From Enemella evansiae (GTDB lineage Bacteria; Pseudomonadota; Alphaproteobacteria; Rhodobacterales; Rhodobacteraceae): 64,000 nt of DNA. The notes beneath the pieces are model-generated. The model worked only from the letters and a program-made list of their open reading frames with translations, had not been told where the DNA came from and searched no databases. Below are positions 17,083-24,940 of this stretch, piece after piece. The stretch lies in the NCBI GenBank assembly GCA_017255395.1, contig JAFKDC010000009.1, positions 124,001 to 188,000 of the forward strand, in the 5' to 3' direction. The position numbers were made by a program, and so were the translations under genes. Each line of letters opens with the position of its first letter. The first letter of the stretch is position 1.

Positions 17083-17772
17083 ATGCACGTGGCGAAACCG
17101 GCCGGGCGCAATGCCGCGGTCCTGAAATACGACATCCTCTCGGCACTGGGGGTGCAGGCGCTGAGTGCGGACAAGCACCGGCAACGGCTGATCCTGCGGG
17201 TCATCGTGCTGCTGACCACGCGCTACAACTGGCAGCGCAACGAGCTGTCCATCGGCCGGGCCGAGATCGCGCGGCTGTGGTCGGTGGACGAACGCACGGT
17301 CAAGCGCGAGATGGCAAAGCTGCGCAGCCATGGCTGGATCGAGGTCAAGCGGCCCGCCGCGAAAGGCCGGGTCGCGGTCTATGCGCTGAACCTCGACGCC
17401 ATGCTGACAGAAACCGCGCCGCATTGGGCCACCATCGGTCCCGACTTCGAGACCCGGATGCAGGACCGCCACGGCGGGGCAGGGGAGGCCGCGCCCGACC
17501 CCAAGGTGATCCCCTTTCAGCCGCGCGCGCGCAGCGCCCCGGCCGAGGGCGCATGGGCGCAGGTGCTGGACCGGCTGCGCCACGAGGCCCCGGCCCTGGC
17601 CACCGCCTGGTTCGGCCAGTTGTCCGAAGCCGAGCGCGAGGGCGGGCAGGTGGTGCTGAGCGCACCCAGCCGCTTTGTCGCGGACTACGTGGCGACCCAT
17701 CACATGAGCCTGCTGCTCTCGGCCTATCGGGGTGTCGATCCCGCCGTCCGGCATATCCGCATAGAAGGGTAG
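17083..17772 (+). CDS. Plasmid replication initiator, DnaA-like type
   Basis: Replication initiator of 229 residues. I chose the ATG at 17083 (MHVAKPAGRNAAVLKYDIL) because GGAG lies six bases before it; the frame extends to a TTG at 16972 without a good ribosome site. Residues about 40-105 look like a winged helix (NELSIGRAEIARLWSVDERTVKREMAKLRSHGWIEV). The C-terminal part (from about 154) matches DnaA domain I: WAQVLDRL, TAWFGQL and VVLSAPSRFVADYV line up with the corresponding DnaA segments. There is no AAA+ ATPase domain. This defines a DnaA-like replicon of roseobacter plasmids. Confidence 0.88.
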   Translation: MHVAKPAGRNAAVLKYDILSALGVQALSADKHRQRLILRVIVLLTTRYNWQRNELSIGRAEIARLWSVDERTVKREMAKLRSHGWIEVKRPAAKGRVAVYALNLDAMLTETAPHWATIGPDFETRMQDRHGGAGEAAPDPKVIPFQPRARSAPAEGAWAQVLDRLRHEAPALATAWFGQLSEAEREGGQVVLSAPSRFVADYVATHHMSLLLSAYRGVDPAVRHIRIEG

Positions 17773-17966
17773 GGTGCGACGCCCCTGGGCGAGAGATATG
17801 CGTGCCGCCTTGCAGGCGGTCGGAGAACAGGGTGCCGCCGCCGGTTCATGCATCGCTTGGCAGGGCTGCCAGGGAAGACGGAAACACTGGGCATTGCCGG
17901 CGGTCGCGCGTTACAAGGCCCGCGATCCGGCGGATGCCGCCCGCCGCGCCTGCAAGTGAGAGATCC

Positions 17967-19028
17967 ATGACAAATGCCCTGACCGCCTCGGGCCTCTTCG
18001 GAGGCCAGTTCTCGGACCCGACCCTCGCCGCGGAGTTCTCCGCAACCGCCTTTGCCCGGCGCATGCTCGCTTTCGAAACCGCATGGACCCGGGCGCTGGC
18101 CAGGGTCGGCGCGGTGCCCGAGGACGAGGCGGCGGCGGCGCTTGCGGCCATCGCGGCCTTCGACCCCGGCGCGGTGGCCGTGCTGGCGCAGGGCAGCGAC
18201 AGGGACGGGTTGCCGGTTCCGGCGCTGGTCAAGGCCCTGCGGCAGGGGCTGGACGCAGGCCCGGCCAAGGCCATCCACAGCGGCGCCACCAGTCAGGACG
18301 TGATCGACAGCGCCATGGCGCTGACGCTGATCGCCGTGACCGAGGCGCTGGAGGCGCGGCTGGCGACCGCGCTGACGCAGCTGGAGGATCTGGCCGTCCG
18401 CTTTGGCCCGGCGCCGATGATGGCCCGCACGCGGATGCAGGCGGCGCTGCCCGCCACGGTTGCCCTGCGGCTGGACGCATGGCGCCGACCGCTGGCCGAT
18501 CACCGGGCGCGGCTGGCGCCGCTTCGGGAAGAGATCGGGCGGGTGCAGGTCGGCGGTGCCGTGGGGCGTCGCGATCTGCCCGAGGGGCAGGGCGCGGCGG
18601 TGGCCGAAGAGGTCGCGCGCCTGCTTGGCCTTGCGCCCGCGCCGGTCTGGCACAGCGACCGCAGCGGGCCGGTGGCGATGGGCCACTGGCTGACGCTGGT
18701 GGCGGGCACCGCTGGCAAGATCGGGCAGGACGTGGCGCTGATGGCGCAGCAGGGGGTGGACGAGCTTCGCCTGTCCGGGGCAGGGGGCTCTTCCGCCATG
18801 CCGCACAAGCAGAACCCGGTTCTGGCCGAAGCGATGATCGCGCTGGCGCGCTTCGTGGCCGCGCAGCAGGGTCTTCTGGCGCAGGCCATGGTGCACGAAC
18901 AGGAGCGGTCGGGCGCGGCCTGGGCATTGGAATGGCTGACCCTGCCCGCGATGGCCGAAGCGACCGGCGCGGCGCTTTGCCACCTGACCCGGCTGTTTGG
19001 CTCGATCGAGGGCATGGGCGCCGCCTGA
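17967..19028 (+). CDS. pcaB: 3-carboxy-cis,cis-muconate cycloisomerase-like protein
   Basis: Enzyme of 353 residues of the fumarase/aspartase superfamily. PcaB converts 3-carboxy-cis,cis-muconate to gamma-carboxymuconolactone in the protocatechuate branch of the beta-ketoadipate pathway. Seen are HSGATSQDVIDSAMALT, TRMQAALP and the superfamily signature GGSSAMPHKQNPVLAEA with the catalytic-loop serine. The start (ATG at 17967) follows GAGAG. It is at the short end for the family, lacking much of the C-terminal helical extension. No other pca gene is visible; it stands alone beside the replication initiator. The 194-base gap before it holds nothing I recognise. Confidence 0.88.
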   Translation: MTNALTASGLFGGQFSDPTLAAEFSATAFARRMLAFETAWTRALARVGAVPEDEAAAALAAIAAFDPGAVAVLAQGSDRDGLPVPALVKALRQGLDAGPAKAIHSGATSQDVIDSAMALTLIAVTEALEARLATALTQLEDLAVRFGPAPMMARTRMQAALPATVALRLDAWRRPLADHRARLAPLREEIGRVQVGGAVGRRDLPEGQGAAVAEEVARLLGLAPAPVWHSDRSGPVAMGHWLTLVAGTAGKIGQDVALMAQQGVDELRLSGAGGSSAMPHKQNPVLAEAMIALARFVAAQQGLLAQAMVHEQERSGAAWALEWLTLPAMAEATGAALCHLTRLFGSIEGMGAA

Positions 19029-19203
19029 CCATCGCCTGACCCGCGCACGGAGGCTTGGGTCAGCGTGGCGGAACGGGCCTTTGGAAGCGCCCGTCGGGGG
19101 GCGCGTTGGGTTGCCGCTCGTCAACGACCGATTCTCCAGTGCGCGGCTGTCCCTTGCGCGGGACCGCGCTGTTTGAAAGCGGCCTTTGTCGCCGGACCGC
19201 CTG

Positions 19204-20208
19204 TCAGATTCCCGCCACCTCTGCCGCGCGGATCGCGAAGCGGTTGGCCAGCGGACCCAGCGAGGCCGCCTCAGAGGAGGCGGCGCTGCCGTGGCGGGCG
19301 CGGTCGGCGATGCCGTGGAAGATCACCGCGAAGCGGAACATGGCAAAGGCTACGTGGAAGGGCAGCAGCGGGGCTTTCAGGTCGGAATGCGCGAAGTATT
19401 CCGCCACGAAGGCCTCGCGGGTGGGGATGCCGCCCGCGTCCCAGCCGGTGCCCCGGATGCCGCCGTATTCCTCTGGCGTGGCGTGCCATGGGATCACGCA
19501 AAAGCCCAGGTCGGCCAGCGGGTGGCCCAGCGTCGACAGTTCCCAGTCCAGCACGGCGGCGACGCGGGGCGCATCGGGGGCGAAGATCAGGTTGCCCAGC
19601 CGGAAGTCGCCATGCGCGATGGACACCGCGCCGTCGTCCTCGGGCAGGTTTTCCTGCAACCACGGGATCAGGCGGTCCAGCGCGTCGATCCGCTGGCCGT
19701 CGCTGTCATGGTACTGCCGCGACCAGCGCGCGATCTGGCGCTCGAAGTAGTTGCCGGGTTTGCCGTAGTCGCCAAGGCCCACGCTCTGGGGCCGTACCGT
19801 GTGCAGCCGCGCCAATGTGCGGGCCATGTCGAGGTAGATCTCGCGCCGCTCGTCCGGTTGCAGCCCCGGCAGGGTGCAGTCCGGGAAGACCCGGCCCGCG
19901 ATCCGCTCCATCACGTAGAAGGGCACGCCCAGCACGCTGGCGTCCTCTTCCAGCGCCAGCACCCGCGGCACCGGGACGGCTGTCGGGCCAAGGGCCTGCT
20001 GTACGCGGAACTCGCGTTCGATGGCATGGGCGCCGGGCAGGATCGGGCCTTGGGGCTTGGCGCGCAGCACCAGCCGCCGGTCGCCCCAGTCGACGAACCA
20101 TGTGGGGTTGGACTGCCCGCCGCTGATGCGCTGCAACGCCAGCGCGGGACCGCCGGGGATGTGGCGTTGCAGCCAGCCGGTCAGGGCGGCGGTGTCGGGA
20201 TCACTCAT
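19204..20208 (-). CDS. APH-family phosphotransferase (ACAD10/11 kinase-domain-like)
   Basis: Kinase-fold protein of 334 residues of the aminoglycoside-phosphotransferase-like family found with acyl-CoA dehydrogenases. It starts MSDPDTAALTGWLQRHIPG at 20208, 42 bases after the acyl-CoA dehydrogenase gene. It shows the nucleotide-loop region SGGQSNPTWFVDWGDRRLVLRAKP, catalytic-loop HGDFRLGNLIF and the metal-binding Asp in AVLDWELSTLGHPLADLG. In human ACAD10/11 and in LvaA of the Pseudomonas levulinate pathway, this kinase type phosphorylates 4-hydroxyacyl-CoA. The neighbouring dehydrogenase supports the same role here; by inference it acts in breakdown of 4-hydroxy fatty acids or lactones. Confidence 0.87.
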   Translation of the reverse strand: MSDPDTAALTGWLQRHIPGGPALALQRISGGQSNPTWFVDWGDRRLVLRAKPQGPILPGAHAIEREFRVQQALGPTAVPVPRVLALEEDASVLGVPFYVMERIAGRVFPDCTLPGLQPDERREIYLDMARTLARLHTVRPQSVGLGDYGKPGNYFERQIARWSRQYHDSDGQRIDALDRLIPWLQENLPEDDGAVSIAHGDFRLGNLIFAPDAPRVAAVLDWELSTLGHPLADLGFCVIPWHATPEEYGGIRGTGWDAGGIPTREAFVAEYFAHSDLKAPLLPFHVAFAMFRFAVIFHGIADRARHGSAASSEAASLGPLANRFAIRAAEVAGI

Positions 20209-20250
20209 GCCCGTGCCCCCTGCGGCCACCCGGGGCGGGCCTTGCCGGGA

Positions 20251-21459
20251 TCACGCATCGGCCACGTCCCAGCGCCAGAAGCCGCGCCCCTCGTCGCCCA
20301 GATGCCGGTTCAGCACCATCTGGTGCACCTCGTCGGCGCCATCCACCAGCCGCGCCTGCCGGGCGTAGCGGTAGACCCATTCGAGCACCGTATCGGTGGA
20401 ATAGCCGCGCGCGCCGTTGATCTGGATGCCGGTGTCGGCGGCCTGATGCAGCAGGTTGGCGACGTGGATCTTCGCCATCGAGACCTCCTTTTTTGCAAAC
20501 CGCCCCATGTCCAGCTCCCACGCGGCCTTCATCACCAGAAGGCGCCCGGTCTCGATGCCCATGGCCAGCGCGCCCAGCTTGACCTGAATGCTCTCACGAT
20601 CCGCCAGTCGGACGCCAAAGCCTTCGCGCCGCGCGGCATACTCTGTGGCGATCTCGACGCAGCGCCTGGCCAGCCCCAGCCAGCGCATGCAATGGGTCAG
20701 CCGCGCCACGCCAAGACGCATCTGCGTGACCTTCAGCCCGCGCCCTTCCTCCAGCAGAACGCGGTCGGCGGGCAGGTCCATGCCGTCGTAGACCAGCTCG
20801 CAATGGCCGCCGTGTTCCTCGGGGCCCATGATGCCGATGCGCCGCTCGATCCGCCATCCGGCGTCGTCACGGTCGTGCAGGAAGGCGGTCAGCCCCCGGC
20901 GCGGGTCGTCCGAGGTGCGGGCCATCAGGATGAAATGGCTGGCATCCTCGGCCCCGGTGATGAACCACTTGCGCCCGGTGATGCGCCAGCCGGTCTTTGT
21001 CCGTTCCGCCCGAGTCTGGATCATGCCCGGGTCCGAGCCGCCGCCCGGCGCCGGTTCGGTCATGGCGAAGGACGAAGACACCTTCCCGGAGACCACAGGC
21101 GCCAGCCAGCGGGCGCGCTGCTCTGGCGTACCGGCCTTGGCGAGGATCATCATGTTACCGTCGTCCGGCGCCGCCGAGTTGAAGACCACGGGGCCGAAGA
21201 TCGAGCGGTTCATTTCCTCGTAGCAGACCGCCATGCCCATGGTGCCCAGCCCCTGACCGCCGTGTTCGGGTGGCAGTTGCAGGCACCAGAGGCCCTGATC
21301 CTGCGCCTTGGCGCGCAGAGCCTCCAAAGGCGCGCGGGCGATATTGTCATAGGCGTCCCAATTGGCGCGATCCGCCTCGACCGGCAGGATCTCGTCCTCG
21401 ACGAAGCGGGCGATGCGGGCGCGGTAGTCCTCGATCCGGGGGGAAATGGTGAAATCCAT
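20251..21459 (-). CDS. Acyl-CoA dehydrogenase family protein, ACAD10/11-like
   Basis: Predicted flavoprotein of 402 residues. ACAD-family landmarks include FAMTEPAPGGGSDPGMIQT (flavin contact), ITGRKWFITGA and INGARGYSTDTVLEWVYR. Where ordinary acyl-CoA dehydrogenases have the catalytic Glu in an EGTSE-like motif, this protein reads LVDGADEVHQ, close to the DGPDEVH found in ACAD10/11, with Asp in place of Glu. With the downstream phosphotransferase this suggests action on phosphorylated 4-hydroxyacyl-CoA, not ordinary beta-oxidation. It lies between an SDR gene (9-base gap) and the kinase gene in a probable three-gene operon. Confidence 0.9.
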   Translation of the reverse strand: MDFTISPRIEDYRARIARFVEDEILPVEADRANWDAYDNIARAPLEALRAKAQDQGLWCLQLPPEHGGQGLGTMGMAVCYEEMNRSIFGPVVFNSAAPDDGNMMILAKAGTPEQRARWLAPVVSGKVSSSFAMTEPAPGGGSDPGMIQTRAERTKTGWRITGRKWFITGAEDASHFILMARTSDDPRRGLTAFLHDRDDAGWRIERRIGIMGPEEHGGHCELVYDGMDLPADRVLLEEGRGLKVTQMRLGVARLTHCMRWLGLARRCVEIATEYAARREGFGVRLADRESIQVKLGALAMGIETGRLLVMKAAWELDMGRFAKKEVSMAKIHVANLLHQAADTGIQINGARGYSTDTVLEWVYRYARQARLVDGADEVHQMVLNRHLGDEGRGFWRWDVADA

Positions 21460-21468
21460 GGGGCTCTC

Positions 21469-22227
21469 CTATAGCGAGGACACGAGGTGGCCGCCGTCGA
21501 CGGCAATGTCGGCGCCGGTCATGAAGCGCCCGAGGTCCGAGGCCAGCAACAGAAGCGCGCCGTCGAGGTCGTGCGCCTGCCCGATCCGGCGCTGCGGCAC
21601 ACGGCGGATCAACGCCTGACCCGCCTCCGAGGCAAAGAAATCGCGGTTGATGTCGGTCTCGATATAGCCGGGACACAGCGCGTTGACGCGGATGCCGTGC
21701 CGCGCCCATTCCAGCGCCAGCGCGCGGGTCAGTTGCAATAGCCCGCCCTTGGACGCGGCATAGGCCGAGGTGTGGCCCGCCACGCGATGCGCGAGGATCG
21801 AGGCGACATTGACGATGCTGCCGGGCGTCCCTGCGTCGATCATGACCTGCGCGGTGGCCTTCGCGACGTGGAAGGCGCCCTTGAGGTTGACGTCGATGAC
21901 GTGGTCGATGTCCTCGGGTCCGTGGTCGAGGGCAGAGGCGGAATGGGCGACGCCCGCGTTGTTGATGACGATATCGAAGCGGCGGCCCTTCAGCGCCTGT
22001 GCCACCTGCGCGGCCTCGCCCACGTCCAGCGCCAGTGCCTCTGCCTGACCGCCCGCGTCGCGGATCGCCGCGCAGGTCGCCTGCAAACGGTCGGTGCGGC
22101 GCGCCGCCAGCGTGACCCGCGCGCCCAGCCCGCCCAGAAGCTGCGCGAAGTGTTCCCCGAGGCCGGACGAGGCGCCGGTGACAAGCGCCTCTGCCCCCGC
22201 GATGCCGGGCCATTGCTGCTCTGTCAT
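21469..22227 (-). CDS. Short-chain dehydrogenase/reductase
   Basis: Classical SDR of 252 residues. It has TGASSGLG (cofactor loop, residues 18-25), NNAGVAH, a catalytic Ser in NVASILAHRV and the YAASKGG motif, ending with GGHLVSSL. The ATG at 22227 has GGAGGGG upstream and gives MTEQQWPGIAG. As first gene of the operon with the acyl-CoA dehydrogenase and kinase, it may oxidise the 3-hydroxyacyl-CoA product or a related hydroxy acid; this is inference. Divergent TetR gene and palindromic operators lie upstream. Confidence 0.92.
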   Translation of the reverse strand: MTEQQWPGIAGAEALVTGASSGLGEHFAQLLGGLGARVTLAARRTDRLQATCAAIRDAGGQAEALALDVGEAAQVAQALKGRRFDIVINNAGVAHSASALDHGPEDIDHVIDVNLKGAFHVAKATAQVMIDAGTPGSIVNVASILAHRVAGHTSAYAASKGGLLQLTRALALEWARHGIRVNALCPGYIETDINRDFFASEAGQALIRRVPQRRIGQAHDLDGALLLLASDLGRFMTGADIAVDGGHLVSSL

Positions 22228-22253
22228 CCCGTCCCCTCCCATGGTCGAAAAAC

Positions 22254-22315
22254 CGAACGCTCGCTCGAAAAATAGCGGCGTCGCGGCGCGGTTGTCAATC
22301 GAGCGCCCGCTCGAT
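22254..22315. promoter_or_regulatory. TetR-type operators between SDR and tetR genes
   Basis: A perfect 18-base inverted repeat, ATCGAGCG-CC-CGCTCGAT, lies at 22298-22315. A second copy with one mismatch, CGAACG-CT-CGCTCG, lies at 22254-22267. Both are in the divergent promoter region and fit binding by the adjacent TetR-family protein, controlling both directions. Confidence 0.68.
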
Positions 22316-22352
22316 ATTCTGCGCCGCAACCCTGCCGGAAGACCCGCCGCCC

Positions 22353-23009
22353 ATGCCCCAGATGCCCTCCGAAACGCTCTGCCGGTCCATATTGGAGGCC
22401 AATGCCGCCACCATTTCCGTCCGGAAAGAGGCGCTGGCGGTGCGGCGGTTGCAGACCATCCTTGGCGCGGCGCTGAGGCTGTCGGCGGAACGCGGGTTCC
22501 ACGCCATGTCCCTGCGCGCGCTCTCGCAGGAGGCGGGGGTGTCCATGGGCGGGCTCTATGCCTATTTCGACAGCAAGAGCACGCTGTTGCGGATGATCCT
22601 TCAGGCGGTGACGCGGGCGGTCGAAGAGACGCTGGCACAGCCGCCGGAGGGCATCGCCGAGGATCCGGTTGCGCATCTCGACTGGCTGATCGACGCGCAT
22701 ATCCGGCTGACCGAAGAGATGCTGCCGTGGTTCACCTTTGCCTTCATGGAGGCAAAGAGCTTTCCCCGCGACCTGCGCCGCATGGCCACCGACAGCGAGG
22801 CCATGACCGAAGGCTATATCGCCGCGATCATCGAGCGCGCGGTGGCGACGGGGCAGTTCCGGGCCGACCTGTCACCGATCGTGCCGGCGCTGGTGAAGCC
22901 GCTTTTGCAGGACTGGTACGTCAAGCGCACCAAGTACCGGCGCCGGGGCATCGGCATCGAGGCCTATATCGCCACGGTGCAGGACAGCGTGCGGCGCATC
23001 TGCCGCTAG
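22353..23009 (+). CDS. TetR-family transcriptional regulator
   Basis: Regulator of 218 residues. The N-terminal HTH spans about residues 30-75, with ERGFHAMSLRALSQEAGVSM and GGLYAYFDSKSTLLRMIL, the most conserved part of the family. The C-terminal ligand domain (HIRLTEEMLPWFTFAFMEAK) is helical and unremarkable. It diverges from the SDR/acyl-CoA dehydrogenase/kinase operon across two palindromic sites. The expected ligand is an acyl-CoA or hydroxyacyl-CoA (inference from context). Confidence 0.9.
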   Translation: MPQMPSETLCRSILEANAATISVRKEALAVRRLQTILGAALRLSAERGFHAMSLRALSQEAGVSMGGLYAYFDSKSTLLRMILQAVTRAVEETLAQPPEGIAEDPVAHLDWLIDAHIRLTEEMLPWFTFAFMEAKSFPRDLRRMATDSEAMTEGYIAAIIERAVATGQFRADLSPIVPALVKPLLQDWYVKRTKYRRRGIGIEAYIATVQDSVRRICR

Positions 23010-23027
23010 CGATGGCGGGCCCGGGGT

Positions 23028-23804
23028 CTATCCCGGCGGTCCGAAGGCAAGGTCGGCGGGCGCGATCAGCCCCTCTTCGGTGGCCACGGCAGAGAAATCG
23101 TCCAGCGCGGCAAAGCGGGCCGGGCGCACGGTGCCGAGTTTGGAGCGGTCGGTGACCAGCACGCTGCGCGCCGCCCGGCCCATGGCCAGCCGCTTCAGCC
23201 CCGCCTCGCGGAAGGTGATGCAGGTCACGCCCAGACGGGCGTCGACCCCCGCCGCCGACATCAGCGCAAGATTGACCGCGTAGGCGTCCAGCGTGCCATC
23301 CTCTTCCGCCGGATAGAAAGAGGCGGTGGCGGGGTGGTAGACGCCGCCCAGCAGGACGAGCTTTATGTTCGGTTTGCGCACCGCCATGTCGGCAATGTTC
23401 AAAGCGTAACATATCACGGTCAGCTTCATCTCGGCGGGGATGGCGTGGACGAGGTGGGGCAGGGTGGTGCCGCAATCCACGAAGACGGTCGCCTCGTCTT
23501 CCAGAAGCGGCAGGCAGGCATGGCAGGCGGCGCGCTTGGCATCCTGGTTGATCTCTGCCGCATCCGACAGGTCATAGGGCGCGCGGCGCGCGGCATCCTG
23601 TGTCAGAACGATATGCCCGCCGAGGAATTGCAGCATTTCGGGGTTTTCCCGCACGTCGCGGCGCACGGTCATTTCCGAGACGTCGAGGCTTTCGGCGGCG
23701 TCGCGGACATGCAGCGGCCCGTCGCGCATCACCGCGTCCCGCAGCCACAGAACCCGGGCCTCTTTCCGGCTTGCGGGCATCCCGCGCGTCTCGCTCTGGT
23801 TCAT
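23028..23804 (-). CDS. DeoR-family transcriptional repressor
   Basis: Regulator of 258 residues starting MNQSETRGMPASRKEARVLW at 23804. The N-terminal HTH is at about residues 25-55 (VRDAAESLDVSEMTVRRDV). The sugar-phosphate-sensing domain contains FVDCGTTLPHLVHAI, VICYALNIADMAV, KLVLLGGVY and VLVTDRSKLG. It is divergent from deoC and its operon, and an inverted repeat lies between them. By analogy with E. coli DeoR the effector could be deoxyribose-5-phosphate; that is inference. Confidence 0.9.
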   Translation of the reverse strand: MNQSETRGMPASRKEARVLWLRDAVMRDGPLHVRDAAESLDVSEMTVRRDVRENPEMLQFLGGHIVLTQDAARRAPYDLSDAAEINQDAKRAACHACLPLLEDEATVFVDCGTTLPHLVHAIPAEMKLTVICYALNIADMAVRKPNIKLVLLGGVYHPATASFYPAEEDGTLDAYAVNLALMSAAGVDARLGVTCITFREAGLKRLAMGRAARSVLVTDRSKLGTVRPARFAALDDFSAVATEEGLIAPADLAFGPPG

Positions 23805-23827
23805 TCTGCCCACCCTGATGCTGGTAA

Positions 23828-23843
23828 TGTTATGATCGTAACA
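23828..23843. promoter_or_regulatory. Probable DeoR operator
   Basis: TGTTA-TGATCG-TAACA, an inverted repeat in the 133-base gap between the deoR-type gene and deoC. The TGTTA half-site resembles the TGTTAGAA element bound by E. coli DeoR. Confidence 0.6.
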
Positions 23844-23943
23844 AAATGGGGTTGCGGGGGCAACACGATTGCCGCATCCTTGCGAAAAGGATGCCATCGG
23901 ATTCGCGGCAGGCGTGACGGTGGCGACCGACGGAGGGATGATC

Positions 23944-24936
23944 GTGAAGACAGAGGTGACCACCCTGCCGGCCTCGACGCCGGTGGCGCATCCGCGTAAC
24001 GTGGGCATGGCGCTGGATCTGGGCGCCGTGCGGGCGGTGCAGGTCAACACAGAGGCCAGCAACCGACGCGCCGCCAGCCTGCCGGGCCGCCGTGCCGTCA
24101 AGGGCGATGCGCAAAGCGCGTGGCTGCTGAAGGCGGTGACCTGCATCGACCTGACCACGCTGAACGGCGACGACACCGAGGGCCGCGTGCGGCGTCTGTG
24201 TGCCAAGGCCGCGCAGCCGATCCGCGCCGACCTGCTGGACGCGCTTGGCATGGCGGATCGCCGGATCACCACCGGCGCGGTCTGCGTCTACCACCGCTTC
24301 GTCGCGACCGCCGTCGAGGCGCTGAAGGGCACCGGCATCCCGGTCGCCGCCGTCTCGACCGGCTTTCCGGCGGGTCTGGCGCCGCATCACACCAAGCTGG
24401 CCGAGATTGAAGCCTCCGTCGCCGATGGCGCGCAGGAGATCGACATCGTCATCACGCGCGAACATGTGCTGACCGGTAACTGGCAGGCGCTGTATGACGA
24501 GATGCGCGACTACCGCGCCGCCTGCGGCGATGCGCACGTCAAGGCGATCCTCGCCACCGGCGACCTCAAGACCCTGCGCAATGTCGCCCGCGCCAGCCTT
24601 GTCTGCATGATGGCGGGCGCCGATTTCATCAAGACCTCGACCGGCAAGGAGGGCGTGAACGCCACGCTGCCGGTGTCCCTGACCATGGTCCGGGCGATCC
24701 GCCAGTACCGTGAGATGACCGGCGTCAAGGTCGGCTACAAACCCGCGGGCGGCGTCTCGAAGGCCAAGGATGCCCTCGTTTACCTTGCGCTGATGAAAGA
24801 GGAACTGGGCCTCGACTGGGTGCAGCCGGACCTCTTCCGCTTCGGTGCCTCGTCGCTTCTGGGCGATATCGAGCGGCAACTCGAACACCGCGTGACCGGC
24901 GCCTACAGCGCCGCGCAACGCCACCCGATCGGATGA
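23944..24936 (+). CDS. deoC: Deoxyribose-phosphate aldolase
   Basis: Class I aldolase of 330 residues that splits 2-deoxyribose-5-phosphate into glyceraldehyde-3-phosphate and acetaldehyde. The Schiff-base lysine lies in DFIKTSTGKEGVNAT, the second active-site lysine in VGYKPAGGVSKAKDA, and the acid/base region in IDIVITREHVLTG. Start choice: GGAGGG (23932-23937) abuts the ATG at 23938 but lies six bases before the in-frame GTG at 23944, so I prefer GTG. The protein is longer than E. coli DeoC (about 260 residues), like the eukaryote-type DERA group. The next gene, four bases on, can oxidise the acetaldehyde. Confidence 0.93.
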   Translation: MKTEVTTLPASTPVAHPRNVGMALDLGAVRAVQVNTEASNRRAASLPGRRAVKGDAQSAWLLKAVTCIDLTTLNGDDTEGRVRRLCAKAAQPIRADLLDALGMADRRITTGAVCVYHRFVATAVEALKGTGIPVAAVSTGFPAGLAPHHTKLAEIEASVADGAQEIDIVITREHVLTGNWQALYDEMRDYRAACGDAHVKAILATGDLKTLRNVARASLVCMMAGADFIKTSTGKEGVNATLPVSLTMVRAIRQYREMTGVKVGYKPAGGVSKAKDALVYLALMKEELGLDWVQPDLFRFGASSLLGDIERQLEHRVTGAYSAAQRHPIG

Positions 24937-24940
24937 CCCA

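Noticed and set aside
16972-17772. Longer replication initiator starting at TTG 16972
   Set aside because: No ribosome site at the TTG, and the extra 37 residues look non-coding. ATG 17083 has GGAG at the right distance.
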